In this document: positions 1 to 8,200 of the stretch, one piece after another
Numbering within the stretch: position 1 is the first letter of the stretch
How the letters are laid out: the number at the start of each line of letters is the position of its first letter
Assembly: GCA_025612375.1 (NCBI GenBank)
Contig: JAAXKN010000014.1
Coordinates: 32,945-96,944 of the forward strand
Reading direction: 5' to 3'
Source of the DNA: Ignavibacteria bacterium
GTDB lineage: Bacteria; Bacteroidota; Ignavibacteria; Ignavibacteriales; SURF-24
DNA length: 64,000 nt
Position numbers and translations under genes: made by a program
The notes under the pieces: generated by a model
The model's database searches: none
Told to the model about the DNA's origin: nothing
Seen by the model: the letters and a program-made list of their open reading frames with translations, nothing else

Positions 1-391
1 AAGCGTAATCAAATGCCGCCCTCGTTGTTGAATCCACACACATGTGCGTCATCATCCCGCATATGTAAAGCTGCCTTAACTGCCGCTCCGATAAATATTC
101 CAAAAGCCCCGTATTCCTGAAACTGTTGGGGTAATTCTTCTGGAAAACAATCTCACCCGGCTTAGGTGTAATGGATTCGTGTATCGCCGCTCCCAGCGTC
201 TCCGGAAGCAGGTACGTCGCCCCCGGCTTTAACGACAAATGCTGAATGAAAATTACATGTGAACCCCTGTTGCGGAAGGAATCTATTAACTTCCTGGCGT
301 TCTCTGCCGCTTCCATGCTCCCTTTAAGCTCGCAGTGGCCGCCCGGAAAGTAATCATTTTGTATGTCTATTACTAATAATGCTTTGTCCAT
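1..391 (-). CDS. Isochorismatase-family cysteine hydrolase, C-terminus beyond the left edge
   Basis: The reverse strand from position 391 gives an open frame of 130 residues that runs off the left edge. It starts MDKALLVIDIQNDYFPGG, the typical first strand of the isochorismatase-like fold. The family's catalytic Asp-Lys-Cys triad is visible as D9 (VIDIQND), K85 (FQKNYP) and C118 (MTHMCVDST). The family hydrolyses small amides or vinyl ethers, for example nicotinamide or isochorismate; the substrate cannot be told from this fragment. The protein should be cytoplasmic, and about 50-70 residues are missing compared with usual family length. It is divergent from the SRAP gene on its right, with a 95-bp AT-rich gap between them. 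Confidence 0.85.
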   Translation of the reverse strand, partial: MDKALLVIDIQNDYFPGGHCELKGSMEAAENARKLIDSFRNRGSHVIFIQHLSLKPGATYLLPETLGAAIHESITPKPGEIVFQKNYPNSFRNTGLLEYLSERQLRQLYICGMMTHMCVDSTTRAAFDYA

Positions 392-486
392 ATTTTTCTC
401 TTTGTCTGAAATCTTTTGTTATAAGATCAAAAAAAAGCGCTTCATAATCAATTTTCTTTTATGAGGATTTTTTTTATCTTAACTTC

Positions 487-1071
487 ATGTGCGGAAGATT
501 TGAAAATAATGTACAGGTAGAGGACCTTTTCAGCGCCCTTGAGGCTAAAGGCACCTCTCTTAAGGCAGAACTGCCGAAAGAGAATATTGCGCCTACACAG
601 AAAATTATGACTGTAATTGAAAAGGATAACGAGCTCAAACTTATTCCCATGAACTGGGGAATTAAATTCTCAGACGACTCACCCCTCATCTTTAACTCAA
701 GGATTGAAACCATTAAGGAAAAACCTTACTGGCAGAGGCTTTTTTCTGAGAATAAATGCCTTGTGCCCATGACGGCCTTCTATGAATGGAAAAAAGAGGG
801 AACAAGGAAAGTCCCTTACAGGATATTCCTCCCCAATGAAAGATTTTTCTTTGTGCCCGCGCTCTATCTGGAAAAGGACAGGCAGCTCTACGCATCTCTT
901 ATAACTACAACTTCAAACAAGTTCATAGAAAAGCTGCACCACAGAATGCCTGTAATACTTAAAATGAATGAGGCGCTGGACTACCTGAAATGCGATAGCG
1001 AGGTAAACCTTAAACGCTGCATCCCCTTAAGCTCAACCGAAAAAATGGATATGGAGCAGGTTACGCTTTAA
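487..1071 (+). CDS. yedK: SRAP/YedK (HMCES) abasic-site DNA-protein crosslink protein
   Basis: This 194-residue protein begins MCGRF, so removal of Met exposes Cys2, the residue that forms a thiazolidine crosslink with abasic sites in single-stranded DNA. That fixes the start although no clear ribosome-binding site is present. Other family active-site residues are visible: N70 in FNSRIE, E100 in FYEW, and H151 in HHRMPVIL, matching N75, E105 and H160 of E. coli YedK. Length is close to the usual bacterial form (about 220). In the family the protein shields abasic sites during replication and is often SOS-associated. No LexA-type box was recognised upstream. Confidence 0.93.
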   Translation: MCGRFENNVQVEDLFSALEAKGTSLKAELPKENIAPTQKIMTVIEKDNELKLIPMNWGIKFSDDSPLIFNSRIETIKEKPYWQRLFSENKCLVPMTAFYEWKKEGTRKVPYRIFLPNERFFFVPALYLEKDRQLYASLITTTSNKFIEKLHHRMPVILKMNEALDYLKCDSEVNLKRCIPLSSTEKMDMEQVTL

Positions 1072-1111
1072 GAGAAACCTGCCCCTGAAATTCCTTTTAG
1101 CCTTAAAACTC

Positions 1112-1624
1112 CTACAGCGCTATAAATTTCCTTACATTCTCCAGCTGCTGAAGATGCCGGTCGCCGTGGTAAATAATAAAATATATCCATTCGGCTCTTG
1201 TCAGTTCCCCGAACTTCGGATGTATAAAGTCCAGACAGCTTTCCGTCATGTCGTGCACTTTTATTGTATTAACGAGAGTGGTCCTGTTGTTAACAAGTTT
1301 TTGCGCAATCTCATCACGGTTCTTGGGCACTTCTGTGGGGTAGATTTCTTTTCCTGCCGTAAACTTCTTTTCAAAATCCTTGAATGTGGTCCCAAGAAGC
1401 GGCGCTTTCTGCAGCGGGTCGCGCTCCGATGCCCTCACGGCGCCCGTCATAATTTTACTTATAAAACTCTCTACAATATAAAGGTGCTCTGCAATGTCGC
1501 CCGCCGACCACGTTCCTATAGAGGCGCTTTTATTAAACTCATTTACTGGAAAATCCCCTATGGCCTCGGCAAGCCTCCCGGTTGCGCTTTCCAGGTCAAA
1601 TATTAGCGTGTTTTTGTCTATCAT
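1112..1624 (-). CDS. DinB-family protein
   Basis: This 170-residue protein fits the DinB-like four-helix bundle. The middle reads GTWSAGDIAEHLYIVE and the end has YHGDRHLQQLENV. Histidines in EHL and in HGDRHLQQL are the usual metal ligands of the family (thiol-dependent hydrolases or transferases related to bacillithiol and mycothiol enzymes). The start at 1624 has an AGAGGA ribosome-binding site six bases upstream. It is the last gene of a leftward trio with the DUF6064 and DUF3147 genes, 29 bp from the former. The substrate is unknown. The name DinB here refers to the B. subtilis damage-inducible family, not to DNA polymerase IV. Confidence 0.85.
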   Translation of the reverse strand: MIDKNTLIFDLESATGRLAEAIGDFPVNEFNKSASIGTWSAGDIAEHLYIVESFISKIMTGAVRASERDPLQKAPLLGTTFKDFEKKFTAGKEIYPTEVPKNRDEIAQKLVNNRTTLVNTIKVHDMTESCLDFIHPKFGELTRAEWIYFIIYHGDRHLQQLENVRKFIAL

Positions 1625-1653
1625 GAAATTCCTCTTGTTATATCAAAAAAGCC

Positions 1654-2310
1654 TCAGCCCTTAACTGCAGCGTGAAGGCCTTTTTTATTGTAATAAATTA
1701 TAAGCAGAAGTCCAATTACCCCCGCAAAAGAAAGCCCGAAGTCTTCTGTAACCGATAGCTGCACCGCCGCGCTGAAACCTAAAATGCTCCACAGAACAGG
1801 AATAATAAGCAGATAATACGGAAAGCGGTTCTTAACAAAAAGAAACATACCGAACGTAAAAATTGTGGTGGGGCAGGGAAGTCCGAACGTCGGCGCCTTG
1901 GGATAGCTGTGCCCTGACAACATACCCAGAATGGGATAAATTATAAGAGCATACGCAATAAATGCCCAGCCGAAGTATGCCTCCATGCTCCTTTCCGTGG
2001 AATAATTAAGTTCTTTTCTTATCGCTCCTGCATAAATAAAAAGAAGTCCCTGCAGAATAAAGAGTGCCCCGAAAAAATATGCCGCTTTGTTAATGGCGCT
2101 GAAAAACAAAATGTGGTAAATCACTCCTATCCATATCCAGTAGAATGCAAGAGATAGGCTGATTAAAAGATTTGAGTACTTATAATTCCTGTAGGCAAGG
2201 TAAATTAAAACAAATGCCAGCAGAATAAACACAATCTGAAGGGGAAATACACTAGTGTTGTACTCTGCAAACACATTCAGAAACGCTTCCTTTGTAAATG
2301 GCCGCTGCAT
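1654..2310 (-). CDS. DUF6064 multi-pass membrane protein
   Basis: A 218-residue integral membrane protein with about seven hydrophobic segments. The opening, PFTKEAFLNVFAEYNTSVFP, is the signature start of the DUF6064 family, which has no assigned function. A glycine/proline turn before the fifth segment (ILGMLSGHSYPKAPTFGLPC) is typical. The start is well supported: AGGAGG lies directly upstream of the ATG at 2310. It is the middle gene of a leftward trio, 10 bp after the DUF3147 gene, and likely co-translated with it. Both are inner-membrane proteins of unknown role, and the sequence gives no clue to a substrate. Confidence 0.8.
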   Translation of the reverse strand: MQRPFTKEAFLNVFAEYNTSVFPLQIVFILLAFVLIYLAYRNYKYSNLLISLSLAFYWIWIGVIYHILFFSAINKAAYFFGALFILQGLLFIYAGAIRKELNYSTERSMEAYFGWAFIAYALIIYPILGMLSGHSYPKAPTFGLPCPTTIFTFGMFLFVKNRFPYYLLIIPVLWSILGFSAAVQLSVTEDFGLSFAGVIGLLLIIYYNKKGLHAAVKG

Positions 2311-2320
2311 TTTAGCCTCC

Positions 2321-2668
2321 TTATATTTTAATCCCTATTTTATCCAGTAAAAAGATCATTACAAAATAAAACAGAACCATAAGTACAATTGAAACCGCAA
2401 GAGCCGCGTAGAACCCCATTTTTTTCATTAGTACAGGAAGCAGCAGAAACATCGATAAGGAAGGTATTACGAGCCAGAAAATTCCCCTCGATAGTTCCGC
2501 AACCTTCAGCTTATCCTTTGTATCAACGTAAAGCCATATGAAAGCCAGTATGGAAACAAGGGGCACCGAGGCAAATACGCTCCCCAGGAAAGTGCTCCTT
2601 TTGGATACCTCGGAAACAAGCACAATCAGGACTGAGGATATGATCACTTTAAGAGCATAGTAGAGCAT
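2321..2668 (-). CDS. DUF3147-family small membrane protein
   Basis: A 115-residue membrane protein with four predicted helices. The first part, VIISSVLIVLVSEVSKRST, followed by GSVFASVPLVSILAFIWLYVDT is characteristic of DUF3147, a four-helix inner-membrane family without known function. Length matches the family (about 110-120). The start at 2668 lacks a strong ribosome-binding site. It is the promoter-proximal gene of the leftward DUF3147-DUF6064-DinB trio. The promoter must lie in the 147-bp gap shared with the divergent PAP2 gene. Confidence 0.8.
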   Translation of the reverse strand: MLYYALKVIISSVLIVLVSEVSKRSTFLGSVFASVPLVSILAFIWLYVDTKDKLKVAELSRGIFWLVIPSLSMFLLLPVLMKKMGFYAALAVSIVLMVLFYFVMIFLLDKIGIKI

Positions 2669-2815
2669 AAATTACCGTTATTGTCTGCTGTAAAATATTA
2701 AAATTTTAACAAAAATAAAGCACGATATTAACCTTGCCTCCTCCGAATTACATTGGACATCCCGGCCGTTTTCCTTAACATGAATTAATACACAGACCAG
2801 AGAATTGAAGATCTT

Positions 2816-3691
2816 ATGAAAAAAATATATTTATTTATAACTATTATAGTTTTTTCAATCCAGGGATTTCCGCAGGAGATAGGTCAGAAAGACTCGCTCC
2901 AGATTCCCCTCCAGCAGGAGGAGCAGAACCAGACAGCGCTCCACATTTCACCTTTCGATAATATCGGGAATAATTTCCTGAACGCTTTTTCGGGCTATAA
3001 GGGACTCCTGCAGCTTGCGGGCATTGCATCCACCTATGCTCTCATCCATACAGATGTTGATTATCACGTAACTACCTATTTTATGGACCATTCCTCATAT
3101 GCAAATTATGCGCTTCCCGCCGTGGTGCTCGGCTCCACGCTCCCCATAACTACAGGAGGCGTGCTTTACTTTTTGGGCAAGCACAATAACGACAACAGGA
3201 TGATCGGGGCATCGTTTGCAGTCCTGCAGTCAGGACTTTTAACTGTGGCCTACATATCCGTCCTTAAAGGCATTACAGGAAGAGCGCATCCCGATGCAAG
3301 TTCACCGGCCGACAGAAAGGCCGTAAGCAGCCGGTTTAATTTCGGCCTTGTACGAAGCGGCATATACAGGGGATGGCCTTCGGGACACGTGGGCGGGGCG
3401 ATGGCTGTTGCATCTGCGCTTTCAAATTATTACCCCGAGAAAACGTGGCTTAAATACTTAACTTACGGCTGGGTGGCATACACCATGGCAAGCGTAAGCG
3501 CGTTTCACAAAGGAACAATGCACTGGTTTTCAGATGCCGTTGCGGCAAGCATGATGACATATACAATAGGCGCAAGCGTAGGCACATACTACAGGAATGT
3601 AATGGAACACAATAATGAAGACGTTAAATTCCGCTTCCTCCCCATCGCAGGCGGCGATTACTCGGGGATTATTCTTTCATATTCATTTTAG
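2816..3691 (+). CDS. Secreted or membrane-associated PAP2-family phosphatase
   Basis: A 291-residue protein with an N-terminal signal peptide (hydrophobic residues 4-18, cleavage near FPQ-E). The three PAP2 signature motifs are present in order: K151-GITG-R156-AHP, PSGH at 188-191, and H236-WFS-D240. K151, R156, H191, H236 and D240 form the vanadium-peroxidase/PAP2 active site that removes phosphate from lipid phosphates in or outside the membrane. Likely substrates are undecaprenyl pyrophosphate, phosphatidic or phosphatidylglycerol phosphate, or lipid A phosphate; the sequence does not decide. Several hydrophobic helices lie between residues 60 and 255. It stands alone, convergent with the gene at 3966. 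Confidence 0.88.
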   Translation: MKKIYLFITIIVFSIQGFPQEIGQKDSLQIPLQQEEQNQTALHISPFDNIGNNFLNAFSGYKGLLQLAGIASTYALIHTDVDYHVTTYFMDHSSYANYALPAVVLGSTLPITTGGVLYFLGKHNNDNRMIGASFAVLQSGLLTVAYISVLKGITGRAHPDASSPADRKAVSSRFNFGLVRSGIYRGWPSGHVGGAMAVASALSNYYPEKTWLKYLTYGWVAYTMASVSAFHKGTMHWFSDAVAASMMTYTIGASVGTYYRNVMEHNNEDVKFRFLPIAGGDYSGIILSYSF

Positions 3692-3763
3692 TTTTTCAGG
3701 CCTGAGGTTCCCATAATGGCATAAAGGTTAAGGAAAGCTGAGCATCTGGAAAAGACAAATTAC

Positions 3764-3945
3764 AGAGCCTCGGAGAGGCGAATTGTCTGTAGCAAAGAAC
3801 AACCTAAAAACACCCAGAGCCCTGGAAGGGCGACATGTAACTTGAAGATTAACGTGGATACCTCATATACAAGTCGCTCCTCCGAAGCTCTGAATTATTT
3901 TTTATTGATATACTTTCTACAAACAATTCGCCTCTCCGAGGCTCT
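3764..3945. repeat. Nested fold-back cluster of four REP-like 23-bp units
   Basis: Between the convergent genes ending at 3691 and 3966 lie four related units. Two read forward (3764-3786 and 3816-3838) and two reverse (3869-3891 and 3923-3945). Each unit is AGAGC, a short palindromic core, GCG, then a tail ACTTGT, ACATGT or AATTGT. The outermost pair is a perfect 23-bp inverted repeat. The stems differ (CCTCGGAGAGG, CCTGGAAGGG, CTCCGAAG) but nearly always re-pair. Related units recur at 14948, 50505 and 54758-54934. They resemble bacterial REP/BIME elements and may end transcription from both sides. Confidence 0.75.
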
Positions 3946-3965
3946 TTTTCTGATCAATGTAGAAA

Positions 3966-5759
3966 CTATATCCCAAACCCCAAAAGCTTTGCTTCAAACT
4001 TCTCTATCTCTTCGCGCATCTTTTGTCTTACCTTTTCTGTCTCTTCTGTTATATCCGGGATCATCCCCTTATAATACTTTATCCCTTCCAGAAGATTCGT
4101 CCTGAACGTCTTGAGAAATGTTTCCGTCTGCTGCGGATAAGGCTTCAGGCTTTCTGAGGCTTTCTTAAAGAAATAATCCACGTAAAGCGACAGCTCCTTA
4201 ACAAACATGTTCGGCCTTGAGGGATGCGTTATAAGGTTGATCCTTCCGTAAATGTGATCCACCATCTCCTTCAGACCCGTGACCTTCGAAAAATATGCAA
4301 GATTTGGCCCCGGGCATACTGCCACGGCCTGACTCTGCTTCGGAGTCTCAATTCCGTTTACAATTAATGCCGATGCCCCAAGCCCTTCGCAAAGACACGT
4401 CTTTTCGGCTGCCTTGTCAAATTCCTTTTTGTACTCTTCCTCACTTAGCCCCATCTCCTTAAGGCTCTTCATCTTCTTGTTCATGAATGTTATTGAGGCG
4501 GTGCATAAAGGCCTGTCTGAAAACTCTTTGCTCGACTGCAGGAATTTCTTCGGGCATGCGCTCCCGGCTTTTCCGCTTTTAACCCTTTCCATCCTCTCTA
4601 ACTCTTTCCCATTGTTTCTCACACTGTTAAACGGCACACCAAGTGGCGAAATGCCGCTTAAGTAAAGATCTTCTTCACCGGCCTGACTTAATTTCTGAAG
4701 CGTATTCTCGTCAACATTCATTACCTCAGGCACAAGCAGAAACGGGCTTCCCCAGCCGACAGACTTAACCTCGAAATACCTCAAAAGAAAATTCTGCTCC
4801 TCCGACTTCCCGACGCCGCCCTGCACGGTAACGTCTATTTCAAGCGCCGAGGGGTCAAGCGTAATGTTCTTCTTCTTTAACGCCTCAAGATAGATCTCAC
4901 GCACGGAACGGAAAAGCTCATCCCTTTTGTCTTTGAACTCACCGAGTATGGGACCCATGAGCTGCCCGTCGGAGGCAAATGCGTGACCGCCGCAGTTAAG
5001 TCCCGATTCAATCCTGTATTCCGAAATCCACAGCCCCTTTTTGGCCAGGAACTTCCCCTGAATTAAAGCCGAACGGAAATCGCTTACCTTAATTATAATT
5101 TTTTTCTTCATGCGCCCGTCACCTGCGGGGTAGAAATCTTCAAAATTCTCCAGATAACTGTAAAGCTTTGGATTCATACCGGCAGAGAAAATGATTGCAC
5201 TCTCAAGCTCGCTTTGCGCAAATCCCCTTAATGCCGCGTGCGCATCATTAAATTCCATCGGAAGCGCCTGCCCCTCTGCAGTGTATCTGCCGTTATCCAG
5301 CTTGCTCATAATGTTTACGTCAATTGAGCCGGGACATATATTTTCCCTCAGCCATGCCTGCAGCTTCTTTATCACACATTCGTCCCTGGAGGACAGCATC
5401 TCATTGTACTTCATCTTGAGTGAGGAGAAGTCGGGCAGCATTTCAAAGTATTTGCTTATTTCGCTTCCTTTGGAAAATGCAGAATTCCTTAAAGCCTCAA
5501 ACTGCTCCTTTACTATCCTGTTCATCATATTCAGGTATGCCGTTATCCTCGAAGCCCTGGAATCGTAATCCTTTGAGGAAATCGGCTCGTACGGCTTGTT
5601 CATCTTCTCGGAATAATGCCTGCGCAGCTTTTCCATCAGCGTGTCATCTACCAGCGAAATAACCGATGAAATGCCGTATTTTGACACCTTTACAGGTGTA
5701 TCCACTGAAAAACCCACACCCAGAACGGGTATATGAAACTTATGCTCGGAATTAATCAT
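3966..5759 (-). CDS. Conserved cysteine-rich protein of unknown function (TIM-barrel oxidoreductase-like hints)
   Basis: A 597-residue protein without signal peptide or membrane segment, so cytoplasmic. I recognise it as a type conserved across Bacteroidota-like genomes but without known function. The start VLGVGFSVDTPVKVSKYGI, then TVQGGVGKSEE at 311-321 and SVGWGSPFLLVPE at 333-345, recall the strand ends and phosphate-binding loops of FMN-binding TIM barrels such as nitronate monooxygenase or FabK; this is inference only. Cysteines sit in conserved-looking settings: C256 (NCGGH), C402 (ACPKKF), C419, C455/C457 (CLC) and C482 (CPGPN), which could bind an Fe-S cluster or zinc. It is a single gene with no functional neighbours and no clear ribosome-binding site. 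Confidence 0.75.
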   Translation of the reverse strand: MINSEHKFHIPVLGVGFSVDTPVKVSKYGISSVISLVDDTLMEKLRRHYSEKMNKPYEPISSKDYDSRASRITAYLNMMNRIVKEQFEALRNSAFSKGSEISKYFEMLPDFSSLKMKYNEMLSSRDECVIKKLQAWLRENICPGSIDVNIMSKLDNGRYTAEGQALPMEFNDAHAALRGFAQSELESAIIFSAGMNPKLYSYLENFEDFYPAGDGRMKKKIIIKVSDFRSALIQGKFLAKKGLWISEYRIESGLNCGGHAFASDGQLMGPILGEFKDKRDELFRSVREIYLEALKKKNITLDPSALEIDVTVQGGVGKSEEQNFLLRYFEVKSVGWGSPFLLVPEVMNVDENTLQKLSQAGEEDLYLSGISPLGVPFNSVRNNGKELERMERVKSGKAGSACPKKFLQSSKEFSDRPLCTASITFMNKKMKSLKEMGLSEEEYKKEFDKAAEKTCLCEGLGASALIVNGIETPKQSQAVAVCPGPNLAYFSKVTGLKEMVDHIYGRINLITHPSRPNMFVKELSLYVDYFFKKASESLKPYPQQTETFLKTFRTNLLEGIKYYKGMIPDITEETEKVRQKMREEIEKFEAKLLGFGI

Positions 5760-5980
5760 ATGTATTATACTTTGCGAATGAATGTGACGTGTAAATTCAT
5801 AGCCAGGAATGTCTTAACTTAAAGGAGAATAGAAGAAATACCGTACGAAGAATAAGTAGAGATCAAAAACCTGCCAAAGAAATTAATTACGAAGTAAAGA
5901 TACTAAAAAATTCCCCATAATGGGGATTATTTATATGAATTAATATTCGTTCCTGTTCATTTTTATCACAAAAACGAACT

Positions 5981-6007
5981 AAAAGTTTCCGTTTGCAATT
6001 GTTTCCC
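5981..6007 (+). promoter_or_regulatory. Upstream element shared with the paralogue at 8201
   Basis: A 27-bp sequence starting AAAAGTTTCCGTTTGCAATT is identical to the one at 8121-8147. Both lie 40-80 bp before the start codons of the two paralogous exported-protein genes. It contains two GTTTCC hexamers and a TTTG that could be the -33 element of a Bacteroidota-type promoter. A TACTTAG/GCCTTAG stretch follows at a plausible distance for the -7 element. It is likely a duplicated promoter or regulator site. Confidence 0.5.
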
Positions 6008-6049
6008 GGCGTACTTAGTTTTACAAAAACAAAAATCAGCAGGAGTATT

Positions 6050-7984
6050 ATGACCCCGTTCCCTCTGTGCAGATACCGGTATTCTTCTTTGTCCGTTTTG
6101 CTCATCTTACTTTTAATCTTTAATTTTAACAGCCTTTCGGCGCAGGAATGCGGCGACTGCTCTAACCCAAGAGTTGCTCTTTACGACTTTGCCATAAAAA
6201 TTCCAAGGCCGACTGAGACAAAGGCTATACAGAATTGGCTGAAACTCTTTTTTGTGGGCCCTTTTGCACGCGGCCATGTAAGAGAACCTTACCCCTACGG
6301 AAGCTGCATTACCTGGCTCGACGGGGCGATGATAAATGCAACGGAATATCAGGGGGATACCCTCCGCTTCGGCCCTGAAACTACAAACCTCCCCCCCGCG
6401 GGTACTTTTGAAAGCGCCGACTATATCTTAACCGGTGAGGTTAACGGCTCAATGGGAAATTATACGGCAACCATTTCCTTTGAAGCTGCATGGAGCAGAG
6501 AAGTTGTGGCTTCGGCTACTGTGGCCTTTACCGATGTCAGCTCCGACGGCCAGGACCCGATTGATAAGGCTGCAGTTAAACTCGCTGAAGGAATTTCGCC
6601 CCTCCTTAAGACAATACGCGACTTTGAACTGAGAAAAAGAAATACCGATACTAAAGTGGCTATAAGGGATAAGTGGACAAAAACGTCCATCCCTGAAATG
6701 GAAATAAAACCTTCTAAAAAAGAGGTCGATATAAATGAAACCATCGACGTCGAAATCAAAATGATCGACTGCGACGGCGTGCCCCTTAAGAACAGGGAAA
6801 TTAAATTTACAGGCACCGACTATGAAGGCAATCCCCTTGAGGCCTCAACGGGCGGAGAGTTCGAAACCACCTCGGCTACAACCGACGAAAATGGAATAGC
6901 TAAAGCAAAGTTTAAGGCCGGAGGCGAAAAAGGCACCGGCGTGCTTTATGCATACTACGTCCATGAAAAACCTACCGGCAAACCTGCCATGTTTATGGGC
7001 TCGGCCGTAATTAATATTAAACAGCCCCCGGTTGAATTCTGGAAAATCAGCGTGAGCTTTACGGAAACAAGGACTTATGAAAGGGATTCCACGTGGGACT
7101 TCTACGGCATATCGGGCAAAAGCAGCGACAGGAGCTCGGCAGAGGCAAGCGGACACGTGACGGCTATTTTGGATAATATGTCAGATGCGGCGGGACATTT
7201 CAGCTTTTACCATGAGGTCCATTCTCCCATCGCACTCAGCGGAGGCGGAAACTTCTCTGAAATCTATAATTCAAAATCCTTTGAGTACGCTCTGGGAACC
7301 CTTGACGTTGCCGACGTCAGAAGCGATAATGTAAGCGCTGATGCAATAATTGATAAAGATATCAGCCTTACAATGGATTTTAATGACACCACTGAATACT
7401 TCGGGCTCACGGTTGGATTTTCCGGCAAGGGGTTCACAACCGCCAGACACTACGGAAGTCCTCCCGTTGGAGGCAGCGTTAGATGGTGGGATTACGGCGG
7501 ACCCTTCGAAAGAGGGGACGTGGCAGCCTTAGGTTTTGACAGCGCCCCGGGAGTCTATGTCAGCCGTTCCGACAGCGGTTACTCTGTAAGCTGGTCTAAG
7601 ACTGAAACCACCGATGACAGCGATGGCGCACACAGGTCGGTAAAGCAGAATCTTACCGCGACAATTACGCCTTACGACAAAACAACAGGAGTTGAAGAGA
7701 AACTGAGGTATGGTATACCGGATAACTATTCCCTTGAACAGAATTATCCTAATCCATTTAACCCTTCAACAAAGATACGCTACAGCCTTCCCGAAAGGGC
7801 ATTCGTGACGCTTAAGGTTTATGACGTCCTTGGAAGTGAAATAGCCTCTCTTGTCAGCCAGGAAAAAGGGGCTGGAAATTATGAGGTGGAATTTGACGCC
7901 TCAAAGCTTACTAGCGGAATCTACATCTATAGGATACAGGCAGGAAAGTTTACTTCAGCCAGGAAGCTTCTTCTCGTGAAGTAA
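6050..7984 (+). CDS. T9SS-exported protein, CsgG-like region plus Ig-like domain (paralogue 1)
   Basis: A 644-residue secreted protein. The ATG at 6050 is chosen over an in-frame ATG-less extension from 5993 because AGGAG lies five bases upstream and a signal peptide follows at once (cleavage near SLSA-Q, residue 31). Residues 35-190 (PRVALYDFAIKIPRP ... YILTGEVNG) resemble the periplasmic TolB/CsgG-like fold. Residues 215-330 look like an invasin-type Ig-like (Big_1) domain, with a polarised linker after it. The last ~85 residues are a type A T9SS sorting domain (NYPNPFNPSTKIRYSLPE ... ARKLLLVK), so it should be exported across the outer membrane. It is tandem to a paralogue at 8201. Confidence 0.85.
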   Translation: MTPFPLCRYRYSSLSVLLILLLIFNFNSLSAQECGDCSNPRVALYDFAIKIPRPTETKAIQNWLKLFFVGPFARGHVREPYPYGSCITWLDGAMINATEYQGDTLRFGPETTNLPPAGTFESADYILTGEVNGSMGNYTATISFEAAWSREVVASATVAFTDVSSDGQDPIDKAAVKLAEGISPLLKTIRDFELRKRNTDTKVAIRDKWTKTSIPEMEIKPSKKEVDINETIDVEIKMIDCDGVPLKNREIKFTGTDYEGNPLEASTGGEFETTSATTDENGIAKAKFKAGGEKGTGVLYAYYVHEKPTGKPAMFMGSAVINIKQPPVEFWKISVSFTETRTYERDSTWDFYGISGKSSDRSSAEASGHVTAILDNMSDAAGHFSFYHEVHSPIALSGGGNFSEIYNSKSFEYALGTLDVADVRSDNVSADAIIDKDISLTMDFNDTTEYFGLTVGFSGKGFTTARHYGSPPVGGSVRWWDYGGPFERGDVAALGFDSAPGVYVSRSDSGYSVSWSKTETTDDSDGAHRSVKQNLTATITPYDKTTGVEEKLRYGIPDNYSLEQNYPNPFNPSTKIRYSLPERAFVTLKVYDVLGSEIASLVSQEKGAGNYEVEFDASKLTSGIYIYRIQAGKFTSARKLLLVK

Positions 7985-7999
7985 AAAACATAATAATAT

Positions 8000-8033
8000 A
8001 AGAATGGGCGGACTTCACAATCTGCCCATTCTT
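8000..8033 (+). terminator. Terminator hairpin of paralogue 1
   Basis: AGAATGGGCGGA at 8001-8012 pairs with TCTGCCCATTCT at 8021-8032 around an eight-base loop, 16 bp after the stop codon. The same hairpin follows paralogue 2 at 10149-10182, so the terminator was duplicated with the gene or homogenised. There is no long T-run. Confidence 0.65.
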
Positions 8034-8120
8034 AAAAATTCTGCATGGTGTGTACTTATCTTAATTAATATTTTCTCCTGATCCTCCTCCCTTAATGCAT
8101 TTATCATCCCCAAAACACGC

Positions 8121-8147
8121 AAAAGTTTCCGTTTGCAATTGTTTCCC
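8121..8147 (+). promoter_or_regulatory. Upstream element identical to 5981-6007
   Basis: Second copy of the 27-bp element AAAAGTTTCCGTTTGCAATT..., 54 bp before the start of paralogue 2. The sequence between this element and the start codon is only partly conserved, apart from CTTAGTTTT and the CAGGAGT ribosome-binding site. This suggests selection on the element rather than mere recent duplication. Confidence 0.5.
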
Positions 8148-8200
8148 GTGTGCCTTAGTTTTCAGAATACAAAAATCCGACACTTACCCGCAGGAGTCTT

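Noticed and set aside
3842..4105. 87-residue forward frame
   Set aside because: Runs through REP-like units and the end of a convergent gene; no support as protein.
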